From contig NZ_LXEP01000041.1 of NCBI RefSeq assembly GCF_001654835.1, positions 1 through 32,234 on the forward strand: 32,234 nt of DNA. The letters are read 5' to 3'. The stretch comes from Buttiauxella gaviniae ATCC 51604. GTDB taxonomy: Bacteria > Pseudomonadota > Gammaproteobacteria > Enterobacterales > Enterobacteriaceae. Position numbers and translations under genes: made by a program. Positions 6,827 to 15,273 of the stretch are shown here, piece by piece. Within the stretch, counting starts at the first letter, position 1. Every line of letters starts with the position of its first letter. The notes below the pieces were generated by a model. It had not been told where the DNA came from and ran no database searches. It saw only the letters and a list, made by a program, of their open reading frames with translations.

Positions 6827-8353
6827 TTACTTGAGATGCGGGTAAATCCCTGGCCCAATAGGCAAGCCCACAAGATACCACGCCACCAGTAGCAGCAACC
6901 AGACACCCAAAAAGATGATGGGGTAAGGTAATATTAAAGAGTAATAAGTGCCCAGTTTGGCCTCCGGTTTATAGCGTTGCAGGAAACCTAAGAATAATGG
7001 AATAAATGGCGAAACCGGTGCTAATGGAATAACCGACGAATCCGCCACACGGAACAGGATTTGCGCAAAAGCCGGATGGAAGCCCAGCAGCATAAACATT
7101 GGAACGAAGATGGGGGCCAGAATTGACCAGATAGCCGATCCGCTGGCAATAAACATACACAGGAATGATGAGAGCAAAGCAAGGCCAAGAAACGCCGGAA
7201 TGCCATTCAGCCCTGAACCTTCGAGTACATCCGTCAGGCCGATCGCCATAAACTTGCCCATGTTGCTCCAGTTGAACATGGCCACAAACTGCGCCAACGG
7301 GAACACCATCACGATAAAACCGGCCATCTCCTTCATTGGCTCAATCATTAGCTGTGGTAAATCTGCCTGCTTGCTTATTTTCTTAGTCGCGATGCCATAC
7401 GCCAGTGAAACGACGAAAAAGAACATAATAATCAATGGCACAATGCCACTAATAAAAGGAGAAGGGATAATGGTGCCTTTCACCGGGTCGCGCAACAAAC
7501 TGTGCTCTGGCACCAACAGCAGGGCAACAATGGCGATAAACAACAACGCGACAATACCCGTGACACGCAAACCGAAGCGTTGGACGTCATCAAGTTGTTG
7601 AAGTTTTTCAGTCTGTTTGCCTTCCCAGATACCTAAACGCGGCTCAACGATTTTATCGGTAATCAGCCCGCCAGTAATCGACAGCACAAGTACTGAAGTC
7701 GCCATAAAATACCAGTTATCAATCACGCTAACGTGCATCAAAGGGTCGATAATATGAGCCGCTTCGGTACTGATACCTGATAGCAACACATCGGTGGTGA
7801 CAATCAACAAGTTCGCCGTAAACCCACAGCCGACCCCAGCAATAGCCGCCAGTAAACCTGCTACCGGGTGACGACCTACAGCAAGAAAAATCAACGCGCC
7901 CATCGGCGGCATAATCACAACTGCTGCATCAGATGCAACGTGGCTAAAGAAGGCGATAAACAAAACCATGTAGCTGGCATAACGCGCACTGACGTGTGAT
8001 GCCATTTTTACCATCAGGCTTGGTAACAGCCCAACGCGTTCAGCCAGACCTGCACCCAGAACCAGCGCAAGGATTGCCCCTAACGGCCCAAATCCACTGA
8101 AGTTCTTAATCACATTTGGCAAAAGCCAGTGAACACCTTCAGCACTTAGCAGGTTATTCACCTGAACTAGATTCCCGTCAGCGGGGTTACGAACACTGAC
8201 GTTCAACACTGAAAGTACGGCTGTGCTCACTGACAAAATGACAATCAAATAAACGAACAGCAAAAAAGGATGGGGCACTTTATTGCCAATTTTTTCTACC
8301 AGGCCGTACAGCTTGCCAGAGCCGGAGTGCGTGGGTATGGAGGACATACTCAT
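6827..8353 (-). CDS. abgT: p-Aminobenzoyl-glutamate transporter AbgT
   Basis: Inner-membrane transporter that takes up p-aminobenzoyl-glutamate, a folate breakdown product, for cleavage by AbgAB. The 508 residues align end to end with E. coli AbgT. Visible signatures are VPHPFLLFVYLIVIL (first membrane helix), the long conserved NFSGFGPLGAILALVLGAGLAERVG region split over helices, the hairpin VIMPPMGALIFLAVGRHP, and SGSAIWSILAPIFVPMFMLLG with the conserved ADSS...PLAPVSPF near the end. The many hydrophobic segments fit the family architecture of nine helices and two hairpins. The gene follows abgB after a 123-base gap that holds an enterobacterial repeat, and precedes ogt by 12 bases. Confidence 0.97.
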   Translation of the reverse strand: MSMSSIPTHSGSGKLYGLVEKIGNKVPHPFLLFVYLIVILSVSTAVLSVLNVSVRNPADGNLVQVNNLLSAEGVHWLLPNVIKNFSGFGPLGAILALVLGAGLAERVGLLPSLMVKMASHVSARYASYMVLFIAFFSHVASDAAVVIMPPMGALIFLAVGRHPVAGLLAAIAGVGCGFTANLLIVTTDVLLSGISTEAAHIIDPLMHVSVIDNWYFMATSVLVLSITGGLITDKIVEPRLGIWEGKQTEKLQQLDDVQRFGLRVTGIVALLFIAIVALLLVPEHSLLRDPVKGTIIPSPFISGIVPLIIMFFFVVSLAYGIATKKISKQADLPQLMIEPMKEMAGFIVMVFPLAQFVAMFNWSNMGKFMAIGLTDVLEGSGLNGIPAFLGLALLSSFLCMFIASGSAIWSILAPIFVPMFMLLGFHPAFAQILFRVADSSVIPLAPVSPFIPLFLGFLQRYKPEAKLGTYYSLILPYPIIFLGVWLLLLVAWYLVGLPIGPGIYPHLK

Positions 8354-8385
8354 GGGCTTACCTCAGGTTGTATTTGCATGCCCGT

Positions 8386-8458
8386 TATACTTCGAGCTAC
8401 AGCGGCGTTGTCAGTCCTCACAATCCCTTGCCGCTTTGCTGTAACTCGAATTATTTAG
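8386..8458. repeat. Enterobacterial palindromic repeat between abgB and abgT
   Basis: TTCGAGCTACAG (8391-8402) and CTGTAACTCGAA (8439-8450) are near-perfect 12-base arms (one mismatch) with GCGG/CCGC further inside, ending in TTATTTAGG. I recognise this as a shortened form of a widespread enterobacterial intergenic repeat that reads CCTAAATAATTCGAGTT from the other strand. It may modulate abgT mRNA levels relative to abgAB. Confidence 0.65.
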
Positions 8459-8476
8459 GCCAATTATTGTTATTAG

Positions 8477-9922
8477 TTATTTTAAAGGTGACGGTGTAAC
8501 GTTTTTAGGGATAGGACACTGATACGGGCGCTCGGCGAGTTGTGCGTGCAACTCACTTTGGCAAGCTTCCAGTGTCTTTGGGTTGGTAAAGAGTTGCAGC
8601 GCGGTCGCCGCCATAACTTTACCCGCATGCAGCATCCCTTTATGGGCGATGGAGGTACGCCCCTGGCTCACCAGTTGCCAGGTGTGCAGCGGAGTGCCAA
8701 CGGTAAAGCACGGGCTAAAACATTGGGCAACCGGTACTTTCCAACTGACATCACCTACATCAGTTGAGCCGGGAAGGATCTTGTCATTGACGGCATACGG
8801 CGCAATTTCGTTGATTAACAAGGTTTCACGATGGCGACGAGCAAACTCTTTACCCTCTTCATTGGAGGTGTTAGCGATATTATTTAAGCTGTTTTGCAGG
8901 TCGTTATCGGTCAATGTTGCCCGAATCTGTTTGGCAAACGCCAACTCCTCATCGCTCCATTGCGGTAGGCCAATCGCCTGTAAAGCCTGATACATCACGC
9001 CTTCAAGCTCGCGGTTTGGCATGTAGTTAGAACAGGCTTTATCAAAACGCACATTCACAGTGGTTTCAGTCATCAGCGCAGCCCCTTCGGCAACTTTATT
9101 GATGCGCTCATAAATATGCTGTGCCTGAGCCATTTCTGGAGCACGAATCAAATACAGTACTTCGGCCTGCGCCTGTACAACGTTTGGAGAAATGCCTCCG
9201 GCATTGGTGATGGCGTAATGCACGCGAGCTTTTTCGATAATGTGTTCGTTAAGGAAGTTAGTTCCTGTGGTCATCAGCGTCACGGCATCCAGTGCGCTGC
9301 GCCCAAGATGGGGCGAGTTTGCTGCATGTGCCGCAATACCACTGAAACGATAAGCCACCTGAATATTTGCCAGCGAGCTGGTGCTGAAGATCCCCGCATA
9401 TGCTTCCGGATGCCAGGTCACCGCGGCATCAACGTCGTCAAATAGCCCTTCGCGCACCATAAAGGTTTTTCCAGAACCGCCTTCTTCGCCAGGGCAGCCG
9501 TAAAAGCGCACAGTTCCTTTGCCACCGTATTGCTCAAGCCAGTTTTTTACCGCAACCGCTCCAGCAAATGCCGCCGTGCCGAGTAAATTGTGACCACAGC
9601 CATGGCCGTTCGCACCCTCAATCAATGGATTTGGTGAAACCTCCGCTGAACATTGGCTCAACCCTGCCAGCGCATCATATTCACCCAGCAGGGCAATAAC
9701 CGGATGACCCGAGCCAAAACTTGCCACAAAAGCCGTTTTGATATTCCCTGCATTGCGCGTAACGCTAAAACCCTCTGCCTCTAAAGCACAAGCCAGGCGT
9801 TCAGCAGACCAGTGTTCTTCAAAACGCGTTTCCGGGTGATCCCAGATATCATCGGCAATGGCGGTGAACTCGCCACGTTTGGCTTCAATAGCATCATCAA
9901 CAAACTGATAAATCGAACTCAT
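8477..9922 (-). CDS. abgB: p-Aminobenzoyl-glutamate hydrolase subunit B
   Basis: Subunit of the heterodimeric M20-family metallohydrolase that splits p-aminobenzoyl-glutamate into p-aminobenzoate and glutamate in the cytoplasm. It has 481 aa, as in E. coli AbgB. The metal-site motifs are GHGCGHN (106-112) and PGEEGGSGK (144-152); the dimerisation (lid) domain follows at about 190-330, and the closing His motif is in SIAHKGMLHAGK near 450. Its ATG overlaps the abgA stop by one base (TAATG), so the two subunits are coupled and probably made in equal amounts. Confidence 0.97.
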   Translation of the reverse strand: MSSIYQFVDDAIEAKRGEFTAIADDIWDHPETRFEEHWSAERLACALEAEGFSVTRNAGNIKTAFVASFGSGHPVIALLGEYDALAGLSQCSAEVSPNPLIEGANGHGCGHNLLGTAAFAGAVAVKNWLEQYGGKGTVRFYGCPGEEGGSGKTFMVREGLFDDVDAAVTWHPEAYAGIFSTSSLANIQVAYRFSGIAAHAANSPHLGRSALDAVTLMTTGTNFLNEHIIEKARVHYAITNAGGISPNVVQAQAEVLYLIRAPEMAQAQHIYERINKVAEGAALMTETTVNVRFDKACSNYMPNRELEGVMYQALQAIGLPQWSDEELAFAKQIRATLTDNDLQNSLNNIANTSNEEGKEFARRHRETLLINEIAPYAVNDKILPGSTDVGDVSWKVPVAQCFSPCFTVGTPLHTWQLVSQGRTSIAHKGMLHAGKVMAATALQLFTNPKTLEACQSELHAQLAERPYQCPIPKNVTPSPLK

Positions 9923-11232
9923 TACACACCTCGCTGCCAGGGGAAATTCAGGGCGAGGCGGGCCATGGTATTCACGGCAACTTCCATCACCTTCTCATCG
10001 AAATCAAACTTCTCGTTATGATGCCCGGCACTCAATTGCGTACCGAAAACCATATAAGAGGCTTTGCCACCTTGTTCCTGCACGCGTGCCATCATCAAGG
10101 TGGCATCCTCAGAGCCGGTAGCACCTTTCACGGTATCGAATACTTGCGTAACACCGCTGACTTCAGCGGCCTGTTGGCGAATAAACGCCACCCACTCTGG
10201 TGATGGTGCACTATTGGTCGCCGCACCCATCAATTTCACTTCTGCCTCAATGCCATACATCGTGGTAATACCACGAATGATCTCTTGAGCACGTTCAAAC
10301 ACGTAGTCGTTGATAACATTGGTTTCACCACGGGTTTCTACTTTCAATAACGCCTGAGCTGGTACGACATTGCGACCGGTACCAGCTTGAAGAACACCCA
10401 CGTTGACGCGTGATGCTCCAGCGCTATGAGGAGCAATACTGTGCAGCGCCAATGCAGTTTGAGCCGCAGCCAGCAGGGCATTACGGCCTTCTTCTGGTTT
10501 GCCACCCGCATGTGCTGCAACCCCAGTGAATTGCACATCAAACTTAGTGGTCGCCATAAAGTTATCGCTGCCACACAGCACCGTGCCGCCTGGGATACCG
10601 GTGCCGATATGAATCGCAGTAAAGTAATCGATATTATCCAGTGCACCTGCGGCAACCATGGCGCGCGCACCGCGTGTGCCTTCTTCTGCAGGCTGGAAAA
10701 TGAGTTTGATGGTGCCATTAAGCTGGTGGGAAAACTGTTGCAGAACAGTGGCGAGGCCAAGTCCAATTGCCGTATGCCCATCGTGGCCGCAGGCATGCAT
10801 CATTCCGTCATTACAGGATGCAAAACCTTCCGCAAATGGGCGATGTGACGGCTGTTGCATCTCGCCCAGGTCCAGAGCGTCCATATCAACGCGGAAAGCG
10901 ATAGTTGGGCCGGGACGGCCTGTGTCCAGTGTGGCAACAATCCCGGTGAAACCGCCGGAAAAATGCTCTAGCCATTGCGGCAATGCACCTTGCGCTTGCG
11001 CTCGTTGTTCTTCACGTGCCAGTACTTCAGCCGATGGCAGCCCCATCCGTGCCGCGTCATCTACCACATCACGGCCTAAAGCCAACTGATAACCTAATTG
11101 ATGAAGTACTTCGGCAACGTGAGTGGCAGTACGAAATTCCAGCCAGCCGGACTCGGCAAAATGGTGAAAATCGCGCCGCCAGTGCTGCATGCGTGGAGCC
11201 AGTTCATGTACTGCCAGTTCTAGTTGCTTCAT
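9922..11232 (-). CDS. abgA: p-Aminobenzoyl-glutamate hydrolase subunit A
   Basis: Partner of AbgB in the same hydrolase, M20 metallopeptidase fold. I start it at the ATG at 11232 (MKQLELAVHELAPR), which matches the length and start of E. coli AbgA (436 aa) and is preceded by GGGATGGGAT. The frame is open seven codons further, to 11253. Metal motifs are HACGHDGH (146-153) and PAEEGTRG (181-188); the closing histidine lies in SAGHHNEKFDFDE. It is the first gene of abgA-abgB-abgT(-ogt). The 176-base gap to the divergent abgR holds a CRP-like site and two matching TGATA-N9-TATCA operators. Confidence 0.96.
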   Translation of the reverse strand: MKQLELAVHELAPRMQHWRRDFHHFAESGWLEFRTATHVAEVLHQLGYQLALGRDVVDDAARMGLPSAEVLAREEQRAQAQGALPQWLEHFSGGFTGIVATLDTGRPGPTIAFRVDMDALDLGEMQQPSHRPFAEGFASCNDGMMHACGHDGHTAIGLGLATVLQQFSHQLNGTIKLIFQPAEEGTRGARAMVAAGALDNIDYFTAIHIGTGIPGGTVLCGSDNFMATTKFDVQFTGVAAHAGGKPEEGRNALLAAAQTALALHSIAPHSAGASRVNVGVLQAGTGRNVVPAQALLKVETRGETNVINDYVFERAQEIIRGITTMYGIEAEVKLMGAATNSAPSPEWVAFIRQQAAEVSGVTQVFDTVKGATGSEDATLMMARVQEQGGKASYMVFGTQLSAGHHNEKFDFDEKVMEVAVNTMARLALNFPWQRGV

Positions 11233-11257
11233 ATCCCATCCCGTAATAAGCATCTTT

Positions 11258-11273
11258 TGTGATCAAGTTCACG
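11258..11273. promoter_or_regulatory. Predicted CRP site between abgA and abgR
   Basis: TGTGATCAAGTTCACG matches the CRP core TGTGA-N6-TCACA at 9 of 10 positions. It lies 25 bases upstream of the abgA ATG, which is close for activation of abgA, so it may instead serve abgR, or repress. Confidence 0.5.
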
Positions 11274-11276
11274 CTG

Positions 11277-11295
11277 TGATAGTTTTTACTTATCA
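11277..11295. promoter_or_regulatory. Predicted AbgR operator, abgA side
   Basis: TGATA-N9-TATCA (perfect inverted arms, extended to GTGATA/TATCAC). The same arms and spacing recur at 11381-11399, as expected for a LysR-type regulator controlling its divergent target. The assignment to AbgR is inference. Confidence 0.5.
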
Positions 11296-11380
11296 CCCAG
11301 CGATTTTTGGAAGTTTTCGCCGTACCTGGATTACCCTGGCATAAGAGATTGAATTACAGTAGATGACAAAATCTTTCAGC

Positions 11381-11399
11381 TGATAGCTATTGGTTATCA
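11381..11399. promoter_or_regulatory. Predicted AbgR operator, abgR side
   Basis: Second TGATA-N9-TATCA (extended to CTGATA/TATCAG), ending inside the abgR ribosome site AGGAGG. Binding here would block abgR expression, which fits negative autoregulation. It lies 104 bases from the first copy, about ten helical turns. Confidence 0.5.
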
Positions 11400-11408
11400 G
11401 GAGGCCAT

Positions 11409-12305
11409 GTGACCTTCCAGGTTAAGCTCCATCAGATCCGTGCATTTGTGGCTGTGACGCAGAATGGCAGTATTCGCGGAGCCAGTCGGGCGTTAAATCT
11501 TTCGCAACCCGCGCTCACAAAATCGATTAAAGAGTTAGAAGAGGGAATGTCGGCACGCTTGTTTATCCGACGTAGCCAGGGCGTTGCTTTAACGGAGTGT
11601 GGTGAAAGTTTTTACCAGCATGCGCGTTTGATTCTGGAAGAACTGAGGGCTGCCCAGGAAGATATCTTGCAGCGCCAGGGGCAACTGGCGGGGCAAATTA
11701 ATATTGGTCTTGGAGCCAGTGTTTCCCGCACCTTAATGCCGCCGGTGATCACCGCGTTTCATCAAAAACATCCGCAAGTTAAAGTCCGTATTATGGAAGG
11801 ACAGCTGGTTTCGATGATTAACTCGCTGCGTCAGGGAGAGCTGGATTTCACCATCAATACTTACTATCAGGGGCCTTACGACCAGGAATTTACGTTTGAA
11901 CGGCTGTTTGAAAAGCCGTTTGCAGTATTTGCCCGAGAGGGCCATCCGGCAACCAAGGCCACAACGTTAAAAGAGTTACTGCACTATAACTGGACGTTGC
12001 CAACGCCACGCGGCAGCTATTACAAACAACTGGAAGAGTTATTCCAAAAGCGTTCAGAAACTCCCAATATCAGTGTGTTCTGTGAAACCTTTTCAGCCTG
12101 TATTAGCCTGGTGGCACAGAGTGATTTTCTGAGTATTTTACCCGCTGAATTAGGGCACGACCCGATGTTAGCCCATAGGTTGAAGCAAATTCACATCACC
12201 GAAACGCTGCCCAATGCTACTTACTACCTGATTCAACGGCGAGATGTGACCCAGGCTCCACTCACTACTGCGCTTATCAACCAATTTCGTCGCGAATGCC
12301 GTTAA
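11409..12305 (+). CDS. abgR: LysR-type regulator AbgR
   Basis: LysR-family regulator divergent from abgABT and presumed to control it. The 298-residue protein starts at GTG 11409, with AGGAGG four bases upstream (the in-frame choice; the ATG two bases earlier reads straight into a stop). The N-terminal winged helix-turn-helix is clear: LHQIRAFVAVTQNGSIRGASRALNLSQPALTKSIKELEEG (residues about 7-46). The effector domain (about 90-298) contains GQINIGLGASVSRTLMPPVI and ELDFTINTYYQGPYDQEF, close to E. coli AbgR. The likely inducer is p-aminobenzoyl-glutamate or a related compound, from context only. Confidence 0.95.
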   Translation: MTFQVKLHQIRAFVAVTQNGSIRGASRALNLSQPALTKSIKELEEGMSARLFIRRSQGVALTECGESFYQHARLILEELRAAQEDILQRQGQLAGQINIGLGASVSRTLMPPVITAFHQKHPQVKVRIMEGQLVSMINSLRQGELDFTINTYYQGPYDQEFTFERLFEKPFAVFAREGHPATKATTLKELLHYNWTLPTPRGSYYKQLEELFQKRSETPNISVFCETFSACISLVAQSDFLSILPAELGHDPMLAHRLKQIHITETLPNATYYLIQRRDVTQAPLTTALINQFRRECR

Positions 12306-12372
12306 TAGGGCATTGAGCCTCGGTTCATCGGCGGCTATAGTGACTTCAGAATTAAGACTGGAGGATTTGCAC

Positions 12373-12936
12373 ATGAACCTTGATGAAAAATCGCTTTTTC
12401 TTGACGCCATGGATGACGTCAAACCGCTGAAAAACTGTAACAGCAGCCAGTGGTTGAAACCGGTGAAGGAGAAGGTGGTGCAAAAGCTCGATACTGTTCA
12501 GTTGGATAACTTTCTGACCACCGATTTTCTGGAAATTATTCCGCTCAACACATTGCTTGAATTTAAGCGTGAAGGGCTGCAAACCGGTGTATTGGATAAG
12601 TTGCGACTAGGAAAATACAAGCAGGAAGCAAGTCTTAACCTCATCCGCCAACCCGTCGAACAATGCCGCCAGATGCTTTACGCCTACATGCAGGAAGCCA
12701 AAAAAGATGGCCTGCGCAATTTGCTGATCGTTCATGGCAAAGGGCGCGAAGATAAATCACATGCCAATATCGTGCGCAGTTATCTCGCTCGTTGGCTGGC
12801 GGAATTTGACGAAGTGCAGGCGTTTTGCAGCGCCATGCCGCATCACGGCGGCAGCGGGGCGTGTTACGTGGCGCTCAAAAAATCCGAGCAGGCGAAAGTC
12901 GAGAACTGGGAACGCCACGCAAAACACAGTCGCTAA
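12373..12936 (+). CDS. smrA: Smr-domain protein SmrA (YdaL)
   Basis: Small MutS-related (Smr) domain protein of 187 aa; such domains nick DNA or cut RNA. The start MNLDEKSLFLDAMDDV at 12373 has GGAGG eight bases upstream; the frame is open 20 codons further, but E. coli SmrA starts here. The Smr domain covers about residues 85-175, with the LNLIRQP strand (the LDLH equivalent), LLIVHGKGR at about 122-130 (catalytic HGxG) and PHHGGSGACYV near the end. It follows abgR by 67 bases, as in E. coli. Its stop overlaps the stop of the convergent pcaR by four bases, so the pca cluster begins directly against it with no terminator between. Confidence 0.95.
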   Translation: MNLDEKSLFLDAMDDVKPLKNCNSSQWLKPVKEKVVQKLDTVQLDNFLTTDFLEIIPLNTLLEFKREGLQTGVLDKLRLGKYKQEASLNLIRQPVEQCRQMLYAYMQEAKKDGLRNLLIVHGKGREDKSHANIVRSYLARWLAEFDEVQAFCSAMPHHGGSGACYVALKKSEQAKVENWERHAKHSR

Positions 12937-13745
12937 TCTGCCTTTAACAACAGTGACAACTCCTCTGCCGCTTCCTGCAACTTAGGCAGCACACGGTTCA
13001 GCAATTCCTGGGCGGAAACCTGCCCGGCATGAACGCCAACGTTGAGTGCTGCAACCACCGCTCCTTCAGGATTTACCAGTGGAACGGCAATCGAGCGCAA
13101 CCCCATCTCCAGTTCCTGGTCGTTAAGCGCGTACCCTTGCTGACGCACGCGTTTTAACTCTTCGCGCAGTTTGCTCACCGAATCCACTGTTTGCGGCGTG
13201 TAACGGATCATAGTTATGCGACCCAGGAAATCGTTGAGCTGTTCTTCCGGCAAATAACTCAGCAATACGCGGCCCATGGATGTTGACCACGCTGGCAGGC
13301 GGCTGCCGATATCCAAATCAATGGTCATGATGCGTGAGCTGGAAGCGCGGGCGATATACAAAATATCGTCGCCATCCAACGTGGCGATTGAACAGGACTC
13401 GTTGAGCATTTCACTCAGATGTTTGAGCACCGGTTGCGTGGATTTCGCCAGTGGTGTCGAGGCCAGATAGGCATGGCCCAGCGATAAAATTCGTGGGCGC
13501 AATTGGTAGTATTTACCGTCTTCGGCGTAGACAAAGCCAAGCTTGCCCAGAGTGTACAAACAGCGTCGCACCGCAGCGCGGGGGATCCCGGTCTTCTGGC
13601 TAATTTGTGAAATAGACATTTGTCGCCGCTGTGGAGTGAATGCCTGAATCACCTCCAGTCCGCGAGCCAGTGATGCCATAAAATTCGGGTCGCCTTTAAA
13701 GGGATCGACTTCACCTGCTACTGATTCATCACGTTGAATTTCCAT
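12933..13745 (-). CDS. pcaR: IclR-type regulator of the pca operon (PcaR/PcaU family)
   Basis: IclR-family regulator divergent from pcaIJFBDC; PcaR/PcaU proteins activate the pca genes in response to beta-ketoadipate or protocatechuate. I choose the ATG at 13745 (MEIQRDES, 270 aa), with GGAG six bases upstream; a longer start at 13769 (278 aa) has a weak site. The pattern GDPNFMASLARGLEVIQAF is the typical PcaR/PcaU/PobR opening, followed by the winged helix (SISQISQKTGIPRAAVRRCLYTLGKLGFV), DGKYYQLRPRILSLGHAYLAS and an effector domain with GDDILYIARA, SMGRVLLSYL and ELEMGLRSIAVPL. PobR or CatR would look similar; the neighbouring genes decide for PcaR. Confidence 0.9.
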   Translation of the reverse strand: MEIQRDESVAGEVDPFKGDPNFMASLARGLEVIQAFTPQRRQMSISQISQKTGIPRAAVRRCLYTLGKLGFVYAEDGKYYQLRPRILSLGHAYLASTPLAKSTQPVLKHLSEMLNESCSIATLDGDDILYIARASSSRIMTIDLDIGSRLPAWSTSMGRVLLSYLPEEQLNDFLGRITMIRYTPQTVDSVSKLREELKRVRQQGYALNDQELEMGLRSIAVPLVNPEGAVVAALNVGVHAGQVSAQELLNRVLPKLQEAAEELSLLLKAD

Positions 13746-13800
13746 TCCGTTCTCCACAAATTTCGCCATTCATCACACTCTGAAAACAAAGATACATGAT

Positions 13801-13832
13801 GTTCGATAATCGCACCATATTTCGATTATCGC
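13801..13832. promoter_or_regulatory. Predicted PcaR operators (two direct repeats)
   Basis: TTCGATAATCGC (13802-13813) and TTCGATTATCGC (13821-13832) are direct repeats 19 bases apart, each holding a 9-base palindrome. The first, with flanks (GTTCGATAATCGCAC), is as I remember it the PcaR box of Pseudomonas putida. They lie just before a TTGACC -35-like hexamer (13835-13840). Confidence 0.65.
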
Positions 13833-13834
13833 CC

Positions 13835-13863
13835 TTGACCAGCTTCGTTAACGGGGTCACATT
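13835..13863 (+). promoter_or_regulatory. Possible pcaI promoter
   Basis: TTGACC (13835-13840), a 17-base spacer, then CACATT (13858-13863). The -10 is poor, as is usual for a promoter that needs an activator; the PcaR-like repeats directly upstream fit that. The start of transcription is not known. Confidence 0.35.
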
Positions 13864-13876
13864 TTGTTCGAACAAA
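13863..13876. promoter_or_regulatory. Perfect 14-bp palindrome before pcaI
   Basis: TTTGTTCGAACAAA lies at the end of the putative -10 of pcaI and contains the GTTCGA half found in the PcaR-like repeats. It could be a third PcaR contact or a separate operator. Confidence 0.4.
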
Positions 13877-13915
13877 GCAAACTTGTGCGAATGACGCACA
13901 CCAAGGAGCAGAGTG

Positions 13916-14599
13916 ATGATCAACAAAAGTGTGGCTTCGCTTGAAGAAGCGGTTGCCGGAATTTTCGACGGAGCCACCATCATGATTGGTGGCTTCGGGA
14001 CCGCAGGACAACCCACTCATCTTATTGATGCCTTGATTGATCAGGGCGCTTGTGACCTGACCATAATCAATAACAACGCAGGGAACGGGGAAGTGGGGTT
14101 GGCGGCACTTTTGAAGGCAGGACGAGTGCGCAAAATGATCTGCTCATTCCCACGTCAGGTGGATTCACAAATTTTTGATGACCTGTATCGACGCGGCAAA
14201 GTTGAACTGGAACTGGTGCCACAAGGCAATCTGGCGGCACGCATCCAGGCGGCGGGAGCAGGGCTTGGGGCGGTATTTACGCCAACTGGTTTTGGCACAC
14301 CGCTTGCCGATGGTAAAGAGACGCGTGAAATCGATGGCCGCCAATATGTGCTGGAATACTCGCTAAAAGCCGATTTTGCATTAATCAAAGCGTATGAAGG
14401 TGACCGCTGGGGAAACCTGGTGTACCGCAAAGCGGCGCGTAACTTTGGGCCAATTATGGCAACTGCCGCCACCGTGACTATTGCTGAAGTCAGCCGCCTG
14501 GTGCAGCTAGGTGACCTTGACCCTGAAAATATCGTGACGCCTGGCATTTTCGTACAACGTCTGGTCGCCACCGAAAAATCACTGGCACAAAGCGCATAA
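13916..14599 (+). CDS. pcaI: 3-Oxoadipate CoA-transferase subunit A
   Basis: Alpha subunit of the transferase that moves CoA from succinyl-CoA to beta-ketoadipate. I take ATG 13916 (MINKSVASLEEA, 227 aa), seven bases after AAGGAG; a GTG one codon earlier is closer to the ribosome site. The family I CoA-transferase pattern is clear: GGFGTAGQP near residue 25, NNNAGNGEVGLAALL, ICSFPRQVDS, VPQGNLAARI, FTPTGFGT and the conserved KADFALIKAYEGDRWGNLVYRKAARNFGP. First gene of pcaIJFBDC, 11 bases before pcaJ. Confidence 0.95.
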   Translation: MINKSVASLEEAVAGIFDGATIMIGGFGTAGQPTHLIDALIDQGACDLTIINNNAGNGEVGLAALLKAGRVRKMICSFPRQVDSQIFDDLYRRGKVELELVPQGNLAARIQAAGAGLGAVFTPTGFGTPLADGKETREIDGRQYVLEYSLKADFALIKAYEGDRWGNLVYRKAARNFGPIMATAATVTIAEVSRLVQLGDLDPENIVTPGIFVQRLVATEKSLAQSA

Positions 14600-14610
14600 G
14601 GAGCCTGCAG

Positions 14611-15267
14611 GTGAAAAAACTAACCCGTGATGAAATGGCACAACGTGTCGCACGTGATATTCCCGAAGGCGCTTATGTCAACCTCGGCATTGGTTTGCCA
14701 ACACGCATTGCCAACTACCTTCCGGCGGATAAAGAGATCTTCTTGCACAGCGAGAACGGCTTGCTAGGCATGGGGCCAAAACCGGCCGAGGGCGAAGAAG
14801 ACCCTGAGCTTATCAATGCCGGAAAAGAGTTTGTCACTTTGTTGACCGGCGGCTGTTTTTTCCACCATGGCGACTCTTTTGCCATGATGCGCGGTGGCCA
14901 TCTCGATATCTGCGTACTAGGTGCGTATCAGGTTTCCGCCACTGGTGACCTTGCAAACTGGAGCACCGGTGCGCCGGACTCCATCCCGGCAGTAGGTGGA
15001 GCGATGGACTTAGCCATTGGCGCACGCCAGGTCTTTGTGATGATGGATCACCTCACCCGTGACGGCGAGTGCAAGCTGGTGGATAGCTGCTCTTACCCAC
15101 TCACCGGAATCGGCTGTGTCAGCCGCATTTATACCGACCTCGCAGTGATTGATATCACTGCACGAGGACCCGTGGTGCGCGAAATCTTCAATGGCCTCTC
15201 TTTTGAAGAATTACAACGTATCACCCCGGTCACCCTGGGCTTCGAACAACTGGCAGAAAGCGCGTAA
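14611..15267 (+). CDS. pcaJ: 3-Oxoadipate CoA-transferase subunit B
   Basis: Beta subunit that pairs with PcaI and carries the catalytic glutamate, E48, in SENGLLGMGP. It has 218 aa and a GTG start with AAGGAG eight bases upstream (partly inside the pcaI stop). Other family signs are VNLGIGLPTRIANYLP, GGHLDICVLGAYQVS, and GAMDLAIGARQVFVMMDHLTRDG. pcaF follows after 6 bases. Confidence 0.95.
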   Translation: MKKLTRDEMAQRVARDIPEGAYVNLGIGLPTRIANYLPADKEIFLHSENGLLGMGPKPAEGEEDPELINAGKEFVTLLTGGCFFHHGDSFAMMRGGHLDICVLGAYQVSATGDLANWSTGAPDSIPAVGGAMDLAIGARQVFVMMDHLTRDGECKLVDSCSYPLTGIGCVSRIYTDLAVIDITARGPVVREIFNGLSFEELQRITPVTLGFEQLAESA

Positions 15268-15273
15268 GGAACT

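Noticed and set aside
10344-11246. Several frames over 80 codons inside the abgA region
   Set aside because: All overlap abgA, which has clear M20 motifs; the others have arginine- or cysteine-rich, non-conserved products.
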